Source: Gammaproteobacteria bacterium (lineage in GTDB: Bacteria; Pseudomonadota; Gammaproteobacteria; JAJFKO01). Taken from it: a DNA stretch of 64,000 nt. Positions within the stretch are counted from its first letter, which is position 1. Each line of letters starts with the position of its first letter. The notes below the pieces were generated by a model. That model was not told the origin of the DNA, ran no database searches, and was given only the letters and a program-made list of their open reading frames with translations. Where the stretch lies: the NCBI GenBank assembly GCA_028284465.1, contig JANQRR010000012.1, positions 62,001-126,000 on the forward strand, in the 5' to 3' direction. Made by a program: the position numbers and the translations under genes. Below are positions 49,334-58,614 of this stretch, piece after piece.

Positions 49334-50400
49334 GTTGGTTTTTTGGGGCCGATATATTTAAACACATCCATACAGCCTTTGCCTTTGATCACACAAGCAC
49401 CTAATGGTTCCGCTTCACAAGAGTCTTGTATTTTTGCCCAGGCTTCTTTGCTTAAATAAATTTTATCAGGTTCCGCTAAAGCTTGTAAACGTGAAGCAGT
49501 ATTTACGGTATCACCCCAGACATCATAAAGATATTGACGATGACCAACGATCCCTGCAATGACTTCACCATAACTAATGCCTACGCTTAATTGCCATTTT
49601 GCCGGCAAGGTGGGGGTTATTTTTATCATTTCTTCACAACATTTTATACAGTCTAATACCGGGTTGTCACTTTCTTCTAGCATGCCGGCAGTCGCCATAA
49701 AAGCATCACCAATCGTTTTTATTTTACCGACGTTATATTTAAGTGCACAAGTTTCAAATTCATTAACGAGTGCTTGTAAATTATTAAGAATTTCTTCGGG
49801 TGAATGAGAGTCACAATATTTAGTGAAACCTACCACATCAGCAAACATTACAGCTGTGTTTTGATAGTTTCTTGGCTTTACTTCATTCGTCGTCGTTAGT
49901 TCATTAACAACCGCGGAGGGGAAAATCGAATTTAATAAATCTTTATATTGTTTGCGTTCAGTTTCAATTTGATCACGATAATGATTTTCTTGATCGGTAA
50001 ACCATTTCTTCTCCATGCATGAACCAATACGTACACGCAGTAAGTCAACATTAAAAGGTTTGGGGAGAAAATCTTCGGCGCCATTTTTAATACATTTCAC
50101 AATACTTTCAAGCGAGTCTTCTGCAGAAATCATTAATACCATAAGCCGGCGATGAATAATATGGTCTTTTAATTTTTCCAGTACTTCATAACCACTCATG
50201 CCTGGCATCATGATATCAAGCAGCACTAAATCGATATTATCTTTGGCGATGATCTCTAAAGCATCTGGGCCATTATAGGCAGTTTTAACATTATCAAAGC
50301 CTTCTCGCTTGAGGCGATGAGTTAAGGTGAAAACGTTGTTTTCATTGTCATCAACCACTAAAATAACAAAATGTTTTTTATATTCTTCAAAGTTTTGCAT
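49330..50400 (-). CDS. Receiver domain-adenylate cyclase (class III) fusion
   Basis: The protein has 356 residues. Residues 11-128 form a response-regulator receiver with phospho-acceptor D62 in LVLLDIMMPG and the conserved Lys in FLPKPF. A coiled-coil linker (about 138-165) leads to a class III cyclase domain, about 180-350. Metal Asp residues are D188 (MFADVVGFT) and D232 (KTIGDAF). Substrate-specifying K228 and D293 (YDVWGD) and the transition-state N300 and R304 (VNTASR) are all present. The Lys/Asp pair predicts ATP rather than GTP. It lies 21 nt after the hybrid histidine kinase gene, its likely partner. Confidence 0.93.
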   Translation of the reverse strand: MQNFEEYKKHFVILVVDDNENNVFTLTHRLKREGFDNVKTAYNGPDALEIIAKDNIDLVLLDIMMPGMSGYEVLEKLKDHIIHRRLMVLMISAEDSLESIVKCIKNGAEDFLPKPFNVDLLRVRIGSCMEKKWFTDQENHYRDQIETERKQYKDLLNSIFPSAVVNELTTTNEVKPRNYQNTAVMFADVVGFTKYCDSHSPEEILNNLQALVNEFETCALKYNVGKIKTIGDAFMATAGMLEESDNPVLDCIKCCEEMIKITPTLPAKWQLSVGISYGEVIAGIVGHRQYLYDVWGDTVNTASRLQALAEPDKIYLSKEAWAKIQDSCEAEPLGACVIKGKGCMDVFKYIGPKKPT

Positions 50401-50421
50401 GATAATGTTTAAAAAAGCACA

Positions 50422-52887
50422 CTATGCTTTCTTATCATCCTCCGGTTTGTGTTTTTCAATATGGTCTGTGATGATATTGTTAATTGCCAGGCGTAATTCC
50501 TCTGTGCTGTATTGACCTTTTTGTAAGGTTTGAATAACTCTACCATTTAAACGATCTACATCTTCTTGAGTTAATGATTTCGCGGTGATCACAACGACAG
50601 GAATTGATGACCACATTTGAGTTTTGCGCATTTTTTCTAAAAATTCAAAGCCATCCATAACCGGCATCATTAAATCTAATAAAACTAAGCCGGGGCTTTC
50701 TTTTTCAAGCTTAGTCAATGCAATTAATCCATTTTCAGCTTCAATGACGTCGCAATTTTCTTTAGTTAAGATATTTCTTAATAGCAAACGAGTGCCAGGA
50801 TCATCATCAACCACAAGTACTTTTATGGTGTTACCGTTTTTGCGGTATTTATTAACGGTGTCAATAAGTTCTTTGTGGCTAACAGGCTTGACTAAATAAT
50901 CTGATGCCCCTAAAGCAAAGCCGCGTTTCTTTTCATCTAGAACTGACACCACAATAATTAACGTATTGCGCGTTTCAGGTGAACTTTTTAATAGTGAAAG
51001 TACATCCCAGCCATTAATTCCAGGTAATTGAATATCGAGAATAATGATAGCGGGATGTTGTTCGCGTGCAATTTTCAAACCATCTTCACCAGTTGCTGCT
51101 ATGGTAATATCATAGCCTTCTTCTTTGAGATAATGGCTCATCATTTCACTAGCTGTTGGATCATCTTCAATAATAAGAATTTTGCCATATTTAATTTTTT
51201 TATCAGTGATATGTTTGTGTTTTTTACTACCTGCTAATAGTGAAGGCATCGCAGTTCGTGCTTGTTTACTAACAACAATCGCAGGTAGTTTCACCGTGAA
51301 CGTTGATCCTTTGCCAACTTCACTCGATACGGTTATATCGCCACCCATCATTTGACACATCTTCTTACTGATTGCTAAGCCTAAACCAGTACCACCATAT
51401 TGACGTGTAGTAGAAACATCAGCTTGCACAAATTGTTGGAAAATATTACTCATTTGTTCTTGAGTCATGCCAATACCGGAGTCAACGACTTCAAAACATA
51501 ACCAATCAGTATCACCAGTAACATAACGCTTGGCATTTAATTTAATCACACCTTTTTCCGTAAATTTACAAGCATTGCTGAGCAGATTTAATAATACTTG
51601 TTTTAATTTAGTCGAATCAGCATGCATCTCACCAAGGTCATCTGGATTGGATATTTCTAACCAATTTTGTTTTTTCTGTGCTAATGGTTCTGCTAATACT
51701 TGGACGTCATGAATTAACTTATGAACATCAAAATCTTCTAACATCAATTCCATTTTACTGGCTTCGATTTTAGATAAATCAAGAATGTCATTGATAAGTT
51801 GTAATAAATGTTTACCGGCGCTGTTTACTCGATCAAGTGGCTCAATGTAAAGCTCCGCTTTTTCATCTTGTGCATCTTCAAGCATCATTTCGCTGAGCCC
51901 GATAATGGCGTTAAGCGGAGTGCGTAATTCGTGGCTCATATTCGCCAAGAAGGTGCTTTTAGCACGGTTAGCAGCTTCAGCTTTTTCTTTCATATTACGT
52001 AAATCTTTAGTGCGTTCATCAACCAAGCTTTGTAGATTTTCCGCGTGTTTGCGAATTTTTTCTGCCATGGTATTAAAACTATTGGCTAAAGCGCCAATCT
52101 CATCGCGACGTTTGATATCAACTTTATGGCTTAGATCACCTTTACCAAATTCTTCAGTAGCAGTGACCAATTGCTTGATCGGTTGAACCAAGCGGCGCGC
52201 AAAGAAAAACGCAATAATTGAAGCTAGTAAAATACTGATAAAGAAGCCGATAAATAATTGGGTTGCTAATTCATAGAGTTTTTGGTTAAAAAATTGAATA
52301 GGTCGATCTGCTTGTAAAATTGCGACAACATCGCCGTTACTATTTTTGATCGGTACGGCAGCTGAGATCCATAAACCTTCAACATCTTTATAAATTTTGG
52401 TTACGGCAGGTTTACCTTTAAAAGCTTTTTCATGGTGCGGCTCTGCTTTGATCCGTGCGCCAATAAAATAGCGACCTTGTTTGTTTTTATCAGTCATGAC
52501 AACAAATTCAAGTTGTTTAGTTTTGTCATAATCAACGGCTTTGCGCATAGTATATAGCGGGCTTGAATTTTCGTGACCACGCAAGCCGCTATTTTTCTTA
52601 ACGATGATTAAAGCATTTTTCATGCTGTGAAATTCATCCCAGCCTTCGACTTTACCTTCATCATTAACGAAAATGTTTTCGTGTTCATCACCATTGATCA
52701 ACGCAACCGCAGAATTTGTAATGCCAAGTAATTCTTTACCGAGGTTTGATTCCAATTGGGTGCGGCTATAAAAATAGGCAATACCAGTACTTATCGCGGC
52801 AGATAAAAAAATCATCCCGACAGCAAATATCACCATTTTCATGGCGAAGCCAATGCTTCGTTTTTTAGGTTTCGTTTGTGTAGTCAT
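50422..52887 (-). CDS. Hybrid sensor histidine kinase with two receiver domains
   Basis: The protein has 821 residues. A membrane helix (about 16-38), a periplasmic sensor of about 160 residues (cache-like: GRYFIGARIKAEPHH, GLWISAAVPIKN) and a second helix (about 203-226) precede HAMP. HisKA follows with H319 in ANMSHELRTPLNA, then HATPase (LSNACKFTEKG, DSGIGM, GGTGLGLAISK). Two receivers carry D618 (IIILDIQLPG) and D738 (LVLLDLMMPVMDG). The N-terminal tail is basic and cytoplasmic. It lies 3 nt after the GT2 gene and 21 nt before the cyclase gene, so sensor and cyclase output form one operon with glycan enzymes. Confidence 0.95.
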   Translation of the reverse strand: MTTQTKPKKRSIGFAMKMVIFAVGMIFLSAAISTGIAYFYSRTQLESNLGKELLGITNSAVALINGDEHENIFVNDEGKVEGWDEFHSMKNALIIVKKNSGLRGHENSSPLYTMRKAVDYDKTKQLEFVVMTDKNKQGRYFIGARIKAEPHHEKAFKGKPAVTKIYKDVEGLWISAAVPIKNSNGDVVAILQADRPIQFFNQKLYELATQLFIGFFISILLASIIAFFFARRLVQPIKQLVTATEEFGKGDLSHKVDIKRRDEIGALANSFNTMAEKIRKHAENLQSLVDERTKDLRNMKEKAEAANRAKSTFLANMSHELRTPLNAIIGLSEMMLEDAQDEKAELYIEPLDRVNSAGKHLLQLINDILDLSKIEASKMELMLEDFDVHKLIHDVQVLAEPLAQKKQNWLEISNPDDLGEMHADSTKLKQVLLNLLSNACKFTEKGVIKLNAKRYVTGDTDWLCFEVVDSGIGMTQEQMSNIFQQFVQADVSTTRQYGGTGLGLAISKKMCQMMGGDITVSSEVGKGSTFTVKLPAIVVSKQARTAMPSLLAGSKKHKHITDKKIKYGKILIIEDDPTASEMMSHYLKEEGYDITIAATGEDGLKIAREQHPAIIILDIQLPGINGWDVLSLLKSSPETRNTLIIVVSVLDEKKRGFALGASDYLVKPVSHKELIDTVNKYRKNGNTIKVLVVDDDPGTRLLLRNILTKENCDVIEAENGLIALTKLEKESPGLVLLDLMMPVMDGFEFLEKMRKTQMWSSIPVVVITAKSLTQEDVDRLNGRVIQTLQKGQYSTEELRLAINNIITDHIEKHKPEDDKKA

Positions 52888-52890
52888 TAC

Positions 52891-53607
52891 TTATTTAGTA
52901 TAGCCTTGCCACCATAATTCGCTGATAGTTTTGAAAATTTTTATGCCAGCCTTGGTGGAGCCTGAGAGTGTGCCACTGATCTTGGATTTGCCGATCCGGC
53001 GGCGGTAACTGACAGGGATTTCACATAGCTGTAAACCCGCTTGAATAGCTTTAATTTGCATTTCTGCGGTCCAGCCATAGGTTTTATCAGCCATAGCCAA
53101 AGCTTGTAGTGCGTGCCAGCGAATTGCCCGAAATGGGCCTAGATCAGTAACCTGTTGATCCCAGAGTAAATTTATAAGCTTAGTCAGCAGATAATTGCCA
53201 AAACGTTGATGGGGTGGCAAGGCGCCGCGTTCAGCATGGCCAAGGGCACGAGAACCAATCACAAGATCGGCGCCAGTATGAATTTTATCAAGCAAATGAA
53301 CCACTTCGGCCGGATGGTCGGCATGATCAGCATCAATAAAAACAATGATATCTACTGGTTTCAGGGCTCGCAAAGCGCATAAGCACGCATAACCATAACC
53401 TTGGCGAGATTCGTGAACCACTCTCGCACCAGCTTGCTGAGCAATGTTGAAAGTATTATCGGTAGAATTATTATCACATACCACAAGATCATCAATGATA
53501 CATTGTTGACCATTTTTGAGTTGCAAAAGATCAGTGATCACTCGAGCTACCGATTGCTCTTCATTATAAGCCGGGATCACCACACCGACTTGAGTCCCTT
53601 GGTACAT
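52891..53607 (-). CDS. Family 2 glycosyltransferase (dolichyl-phosphate sugar synthase-like)
   Basis: The 238-residue GT-A enzyme has VGVVIPAYNEEQSVARV, VVCDNNSTDNTFNIAQ, the DxD-type IVFIDADHADHP and a later GPFRAIRWHAL and SYRRRIGKSKISGT. It resembles DPM1/GtrB-like enzymes that load a sugar onto polyprenyl phosphate, which would feed the GT87-like transferase at the end of the operon. The ATG at 53607 has an AGGA ribosome site 8 nt upstream; a longer frame from 53637 lacks one. First gene of the operon. Confidence 0.9.
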   Translation of the reverse strand: MYQGTQVGVVIPAYNEEQSVARVITDLLQLKNGQQCIIDDLVVCDNNSTDNTFNIAQQAGARVVHESRQGYGYACLCALRALKPVDIIVFIDADHADHPAEVVHLLDKIHTGADLVIGSRALGHAERGALPPHQRFGNYLLTKLINLLWDQQVTDLGPFRAIRWHALQALAMADKTYGWTAEMQIKAIQAGLQLCEIPVSYRRRIGKSKISGTLSGSTKAGIKIFKTISELWWQGYTK

Positions 53608-53678
53608 TGTATAATTCCTTAAATCAATATAAGTCAATGTGCTATATTTATTATAACAACTTTGGGAAGTAATAGAGC

Positions 53679-54053
53679 ATGACTAAGATCCTTTATGTCG
53701 AAGATAATCCTGATAATATCTATATGTTAAAAATGCGGCTTGAGCGTAAAGGCTTTGAAGTCTTGATCGCCGAAGATGGTGAAAAAGGCGTCGCCATGGC
53801 TGCGTCAGAATCGCCAGATATTATTTTAATGGATGTGGGTTTGCCAAAAATGGATGGTTATGAAGCGACTCGCAAATTAAAAGGTGATCCAAAAACCAGT
53901 TCAATCCCATTAATTATGTTAACAGCACATGCTTTAACAACAGATCGTGATAAAGCTTACAGTGCTGGTGCTGATGATTATGAAGCTAAGCCTATCAACA
54001 TGCCGCAATTACTTGAAAAAATAAAATCACATACAACCAAAGACAAAACTTAG
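53679..54053 (+). CDS. Single-domain response regulator (CheY/DivK-like)
   Basis: The 124-residue receiver has acidic pair E8/D9 in LYVEDNPDN, phospho-acceptor D52 in IILMDVGLPKMDG, the Thr in LTAHAL and Lys in YEAKPI. There is no output domain. It is divergent from the GT2/kinase/cyclase operon, whose two-receiver kinase could exchange phosphate with it. Its last bases overlap the 3' end of tssC (convergent, 4 nt). Confidence 0.93.
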   Translation: MTKILYVEDNPDNIYMLKMRLERKGFEVLIAEDGEKGVAMAASESPDIILMDVGLPKMDGYEATRKLKGDPKTSSIPLIMLTAHALTTDRDKAYSAGADDYEAKPINMPQLLEKIKSHTTKDKT

Positions 54054-55555
54054 TTTGCAATAGCAGATGGTAATTGTGAACTTAATGATAAACGCACATC
54101 AATGCCTTCAACTTGAAAATGTGGCACAATATGTAAAGTAACGGAATAAAACCCGGGGTTATCAGGAATATTATTTACACTCACCATACCTTCACGCAAT
54201 GGGTGTGTTGCAATCAATTCAGGATCAGGATGATTCATTTTAGTGACTAACGTTTGCAACCAGCGATTTAATTCTTTTTCCAGCTGGCTGCGACTTTTGT
54301 TCGCACCAATATTTTCGCGTTGTAACACTTTCAAGTAGTGTGCTAAACGTGCACTTAAGAATACATAGGGTAAGCGACTGTTGATCCGGCTATTAGCATG
54401 GGCTTGTGGTTCCAAATATTGTTGTGGCTGTTGACAAGAATTAGCTGAGAAAAAACACGCATGATCACTATTTTTATAATAACTTAATGGGATAAATCCT
54501 TGCTCAGCTAAGGCTAATTCTAGAGTTTCTGGGATCAGCATTTCTGTCGGGATTTTCGTTTCTAAGGTATTTTGCCGAGGAAATTGAAATAAAGGTAAAT
54601 TTGTCACTTTGCCCCCTGACTCCGGGCCACGAATATTGACTAACCAACCATTATTTTTAAAACTTTGCAGCATATTGGCGGCGAAAGCAAAATTGGCCTT
54701 AGCCCACAGAAATTTATCTGCGTTGTTGGCAATAACATTTTCTGGATAATAAAAGTTACGCGTAGGGTTAAATCTGCCATAAGGTTGGCGTAATAAAAAG
54801 CGCGGTAAAGTTAAACCGATATAGCGTGCATTAGCTGAGTTACGAAAAGATTGCCAACGAATAAATTCAGCGCGTTGCAAATAATTATCAAGATCATCAA
54901 TTTTGGCAATATCAGCGATCGAATTTTTGTTAAAAAATGCGGGGCCAGCAGCGGCGATAAAAGGACAATGAGTTGCTGCAGCGACGTTAGCGATATTTTG
55001 TAATAAATTAACGTCTTGTTGATCAGATCCAAATTCATGATCTGCAATCATTGCAGCAATAGGTTCGCCGCCTGGAGTATCGTATTCTTCAACATAAACG
55101 TGTCGATATAATGTTGTTTGGGTGAAATCGCTGGCGTTGTTAAATTCTTCAGCCAATTCATTTTTACAGACTGACAGAATGTCAATTTTAGTATTCGCTT
55201 GAAAATCCGTTTTATCGACTAAATATTTTAAACTACACCAGGCCGATTCGAGAGCTTGAAAATCTGGATGATGTAAAATTTCATCTAATTGTTGATGAAT
55301 ACGTTGATTGATTTTTGCAAGATAATAATCAATTTGTAAAGGATCAATTGTTTCTGGCTGATCAGCATCGTGTGCAATAATTTCAAGTAAAACGTGTAAT
55401 GCAGCAGCTAAACGTTGATCACGATTGGTATTCGCAATGCTTTCAATAGCAGAAAAATTATTTAATGATAATGATTCATGGATAGGTGTTAGCGACATCG
55501 TGTCACAAAGATCGTGATAAAGATTAGTGTTAGGTGTAATAGGATTAGCTTGCAT
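54050..55555 (-). CDS. tssC: Type VI secretion contractile sheath large subunit TssC
   Basis: The 501-residue protein has the TssC/VipB blocks LESAWCSLKYLVDKTDFQANTK, FTQTTLYRHVYVEEYDTPGGEPIAAMIADHEF and LTLPRFLLRQPYGR. Further blocks are NGWLVNIRGPESGGKVTNLP and, near the C-terminus, LARYLK-like LAHYLKVLQRENIG. With TssB it forms the contractile sheath around the Hcp tube. It overlaps tssB by 11 nt. Confidence 0.95.
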   Translation of the reverse strand: MQANPITPNTNLYHDLCDTMSLTPIHESLSLNNFSAIESIANTNRDQRLAAALHVLLEIIAHDADQPETIDPLQIDYYLAKINQRIHQQLDEILHHPDFQALESAWCSLKYLVDKTDFQANTKIDILSVCKNELAEEFNNASDFTQTTLYRHVYVEEYDTPGGEPIAAMIADHEFGSDQQDVNLLQNIANVAAATHCPFIAAAGPAFFNKNSIADIAKIDDLDNYLQRAEFIRWQSFRNSANARYIGLTLPRFLLRQPYGRFNPTRNFYYPENVIANNADKFLWAKANFAFAANMLQSFKNNGWLVNIRGPESGGKVTNLPLFQFPRQNTLETKIPTEMLIPETLELALAEQGFIPLSYYKNSDHACFFSANSCQQPQQYLEPQAHANSRINSRLPYVFLSARLAHYLKVLQRENIGANKSRSQLEKELNRWLQTLVTKMNHPDPELIATHPLREGMVSVNNIPDNPGFYSVTLHIVPHFQVEGIDVRLSLSSQLPSAIAN

Positions 55556-56069
55556 GATTTACCTCCAACAATTTCATCGGTGCTGCTTGCTGCAATTGTT
55601 GTTGTAATTTTTGCAGTTGAGATTTTTTATTAAGCATGATGTTTAATCGTTGTTGAAAATTAGGGTTATCATGCAATTGTGCTTTTAAGTCTTTAAGTAG
55701 ATGGCGCATTGCCATGAGTTTTTTAAGCTGTGGCACTTGACGTAAAATACTTTCAGGACGAAAGTCATTAATATGATTAAAAGCGAGATTTACCGGTAAT
55801 TTTGCTATATTATCAGAAATTTTATTATCAACAGAAAATGATAATGTTGGCTTGATTTCAGCTAAAGCATGATTGAAATTATTGTTATTAACATTTATGC
55901 GCGTTCGTTCAGCCAATTTCACCTTAGTTTGATCACCACTGAAACCGGCTAAGATAAGTAATTTCAGTGGCAATTCTTTTTTTTGCATGATCCCATCGAC
56001 ATTCACATCTAAAGTGATATTAACGCGCGCCGGTGGAGTTTCATTATTGTCATTGATCATCGTTGCCAT
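55545..56069 (-). CDS. tssB: Type VI secretion contractile sheath small subunit TssB
   Basis: The 174-residue TssB/VipA protein has PARVNITLDVNVDGIMQKKELPLKLLILAGFSGDQT in the N-terminal third and NHINDFRPESILRQVPQLKKLMAMRHLLKDLK in the middle. It is the usual partner of TssC and is coupled to it. Other T6SS genes in the window are only hcp and tssE, 8 kb away. No ClpV, VgrG or membrane-complex gene is present here. Confidence 0.94.
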   Translation of the reverse strand: MATMINDNNETPPARVNITLDVNVDGIMQKKELPLKLLILAGFSGDQTKVKLAERTRINVNNNNFNHALAEIKPTLSFSVDNKISDNIAKLPVNLAFNHINDFRPESILRQVPQLKKLMAMRHLLKDLKAQLHDNPNFQQRLNIMLNKKSQLQKLQQQLQQAAPMKLLEVNHAS

Positions 56070-56183
56070 CTCCTTAATATTGTTATGTTTGTCATCGTAA
56101 AATATTCTAATGTATTAATTAGAGAAACACACTATGACATTTTGTGCGTATTGACGGAAAATAATAATGTACTTATATTGCTG

Positions 56184-56420
56184 TTACGGCATACGAGAAC
56201 GGGGAGAGTGCGAGCCTAAACGACTTTGTGTTGGTTTTGGAAAAGGTTCTTGGACGATAGTTTTGCTAGGGCCGAGAGTTTCATTTTTGAGATCCCCACT
56301 TCTGAGGTCGAAAAACCTGACGCCAGCATAAACGCGGCCTTTTACTTGATTAGGTAAAGGTCTTTTTCGATTTGATGATTTAAGTTTTTTTGCTGAAGTC
56401 GATGGTTTTTTATGTGGCAT
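56184..56420 (-). CDS. Small basic protein, 78 aa, unknown
   Basis: The 78-residue protein opens with a Lys/Ser-rich segment (MPHKKPSTSAKKLKSSNRKR). A short ordered-looking stretch VYAGVRFFDLRSGDLKNE follows, then a Pro/Ser/Arg tail. An AGGA ribosome site precedes the ATG. It resembles the other small basic proteins of the window in composition but lacks their glycine pair. Between tssB and rpmB it has no clear partner. I recognise no family. Confidence 0.5.
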   Translation of the reverse strand: MPHKKPSTSAKKLKSSNRKRPLPNQVKGRVYAGVRFFDLRSGDLKNETLGPSKTIVQEPFPKPTQSRLGSHSPRSRMP

Positions 56421-56612
56421 TTGCGAAATCCTTTCAACTATAAATGTCTATAAACATAATAAATATATAGGATATCAGAGAGATATCGTCAATTAGAGTT
56501 TGCTATTTAACCAGATATTTGATATAAAGTGCGGTTCTACGCGTATAGGTTTAAGTCTTATAGGCTAAATTTGGAATTTAAGTTATCTATTTGATTGTAT
56601 TGGAGAATTAGC

Positions 56613-56846
56613 ATGGCCCAACGATGTGAAGTAACGGGAAAACAGCCGATGGTTGGCAATAATGTATCCCACGCAAGAAATAAGACTAAGCGCCGCTTTA
56701 AGCTAAATCTGCATAAACGTCGTTTTTGGCTGGAATCAGCTAAGAAATTCATTACCATGACCGTAAGCACCAAAGGTATGCGGATCATCGATAAGCATGG
56801 CATCGAAAAAGTCTTGGCAGATATTAACAAACGCGATAAAGATTAA
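56613..56846 (+). CDS. rpmB: 50S ribosomal protein L28
   Basis: The 77-residue protein begins [29 protein letters not shown] and ends as typical L28 ([17 protein letters not shown]). The ATG at 56613 follows a GGAG ribosome site; the upstream frame extension to 56595 is spurious. rpmB-rpmG is a conserved pair. Confidence 0.97.
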   Translation: MAQRCEVTGKQPMVGNNVSHARNKTKRRFKLNLHKRRFWLESAKKFITMTVSTKGMRIIDKHGIEKVLADINKRDKD

Positions 56847-56859
56847 GAGGATTTAAATC

Positions 56860-57042
56860 ATGGCAAGTAAAAGTAAAGGCGCCAGAGAAAAAATTAAATT
56901 AGTGTCAACGGCAGGCACCGGCCATTATTACACAACGACAAAAAATAAGAAAAATACCACGGAAAAGTTGGTGTTAAATAAATATGATCCTACTAAGGGA
57001 GTAAAAAAAGTCGTTAAATATAAAGAAGATAAAATTAAGTAA
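56860..57042 (+). CDS. rpmG: 50S ribosomal protein L33
   Basis: The 60-residue protein has [36 protein letters not shown], standard L33. It lacks the zinc-binding cysteines of the C+ form. It lies 13 nt after rpmB with an AGAGGA ribosome site. Slightly longer than the usual 50-55 residues owing to N- and C-terminal extensions. Confidence 0.96.
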   Translation: MASKSKGAREKIKLVSTAGTGHYYTTTKNKKNTTEKLVLNKYDPTKGVKKVVKYKEDKIK

Positions 57043-57085
57043 CGTATTTTATCTTGCCAAATAGATAGATTGTAACCTGCAATGA

Positions 57086-58447
57086 TCAGGTCTTAGTAAC
57101 AATTTTATAATTCGTGGCTTTACCTTCACCGGATTTCTCAATCATTCCTAATGCTAATAATATATTTAGCTCTCGTCGCGCAGTGTCGTTGCTAACACCC
57201 AAGATCATAGCGGCTTTTTTATTGGTGATGATTTGCTGCTCTTGGATCAATTGATAAAGTTTTAATTGACGCTGGCTTAGTGCAATTCCCGGAATTTCTT
57301 TTAGACGAGGGTAAAAACGAATATTAAAAAAATTAGTGATGCTAACTGCTAATTCAGGATTATTATTTTCTACTAAGGCATGTTTCATTCTAGCAAAACC
57401 ACTGCCGACTCTTTCTATATAACCTGCTCGATGTAATAGATCAGCAAGCAAACGATTACGACGAATACTTCGATGTTCAAGATTTTCTAAAGTCATGCCG
57501 TGATACAGACCACCCGGATTTTCAATATCAATATGACCTGGAAACATATGCACATAAATATGTGCACCATCGTAAAAATAATCGCGATGCACAACTGCAT
57601 TAACAATAGCTTCACGTAATGCTATTGGTGGATAATCGTATAAATCTCGGCGTGCAGCAAGTGTTGTTTGTAGATCAGGGGAGATATCAGTTGCTACCGC
57701 CATATGGCGTATTAAAAATTCCATAGTTGCTTCAATTTGAGAGATAGGTGAACCATAAAAATCTTTTTTATCAATAATAGAAAATCGATCATTAGTTTGA
57801 TAGCGTACGGCAGTGATATAACTTTCTGGCAAATGTTTTTGTGGATTTTTTGCAAAAAATAAAATAGCAGTATTAGTCAATAATAGTTTTTGTTGATTTT
57901 CTTTAGCTATATTTAGGCTCAGTAAGATATCTTTAGCAGGTAGTTTTGTATTAATTCCGCATAATTTCAGATAAGCCGTTAGGCTTTCTTTAGAAAAATC
58001 TTGTGGGTAGCAAAATGTATCATTGATTGCTTCATCGAAATGGATTTTACCCGTATGGTTAATGAAATTGATGATTTCATCACGCTTTAATTTTTGACTT
58101 GATGGGCCAATTCTTAAAAAAAAACCATCTTTACAGCGATATGGTTTATCTGTGCCTTCGGTGACTTTAATTTCTAAAACCTTATTTTTTGCGTGAGCGA
58201 TAAGGGTTATTTTAATGCTAGGATCACAATTACGAGCGATATCGGTTATTTGGCTTTTAAGCTGATTAGTAATATCGATCCCAATAATATCAGCGTGATC
58301 AGTTATACCTAAAAAAATCGAGCCGCCATTAGCATTAGCAAACGCTACAATTTCACGATCAAGGTGCGCGATTTTTTCTTTAAATTCTACCTTATAACCT
58401 TCACCTTCTGCTAAAAGCAACTGTAAATGGTTGTTTGCTGGGTTCAT
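57086..58447 (-). CDS. AlbA_2 (Schlafen-like) domain transcriptional regulator
   Basis: The 453-residue protein has an N-terminal AlbA_2 domain (EGYKVEFKEKI, VAFANANGGSIFLGITD), a middle ATP-binding-like region with PPIALREAIVNAVVHRDY, NPGGLYHGMTLENL and RRNRLLADLLHRAGYIERVGSG, and a C-terminal winged helix (NKKAAMILGVSNDTARREL). Such proteins are often mobile-element or toxin-linked regulators. The frame extends to 58483, but those codons run through a palindromic repeat, so the ATG at 58447 is the better start. Confidence 0.85.
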   Translation of the reverse strand: MNPANNHLQLLLAEGEGYKVEFKEKIAHLDREIVAFANANGGSIFLGITDHADIIGIDITNQLKSQITDIARNCDPSIKITLIAHAKNKVLEIKVTEGTDKPYRCKDGFFLRIGPSSQKLKRDEIINFINHTGKIHFDEAINDTFCYPQDFSKESLTAYLKLCGINTKLPAKDILLSLNIAKENQQKLLLTNTAILFFAKNPQKHLPESYITAVRYQTNDRFSIIDKKDFYGSPISQIEATMEFLIRHMAVATDISPDLQTTLAARRDLYDYPPIALREAIVNAVVHRDYFYDGAHIYVHMFPGHIDIENPGGLYHGMTLENLEHRSIRRNRLLADLLHRAGYIERVGSGFARMKHALVENNNPELAVSITNFFNIRFYPRLKEIPGIALSQRQLKLYQLIQEQQIITNKKAAMILGVSNDTARRELNILLALGMIEKSGEGKATNYKIVTKT

Positions 58448-58469
58448 AATGATAATGTCTCCGGAACTG

Positions 58470-58496
58470 GATCTCGCGGTCAAGCCGCGGGATGAC
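58470..58496. repeat. Dispersed GC-rich palindromic element, copy 2
   Basis: It matches copy 1 at 29873-29899 except for one base in the left arm (ATCTCGCGG / CCGCGGGAT, loop TCAAG, then GAC), in the same orientation. It lies just upstream of the AlbA_2 gene. Confidence 0.8.
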
Positions 58497-58563
58497 GAGC
58501 TAATAAGTCGCTAAATGACGAATATAGAAGAATTATATATCAGTTTGGTCAAACATTCAAGAA

Positions 58564-58598
58564 TTTGCGCCGCAAATGCGCCGCAAATACGGCGCAAA
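58564..58598. terminator. GC-rich hairpin downstream of the desaturase gene
   Basis: TTTGCGCCG (58564-58572) pairs with CGGCGCAAA (58590-58598). A second GCGCCGCAAA copy between them allows alternative folds. It is just past the stop of the desaturase gene on the minus strand, so a terminator role is plausible. Confidence 0.45.
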
Positions 58599-58614
58599 AT
58601 TTTAATAAAGGATA

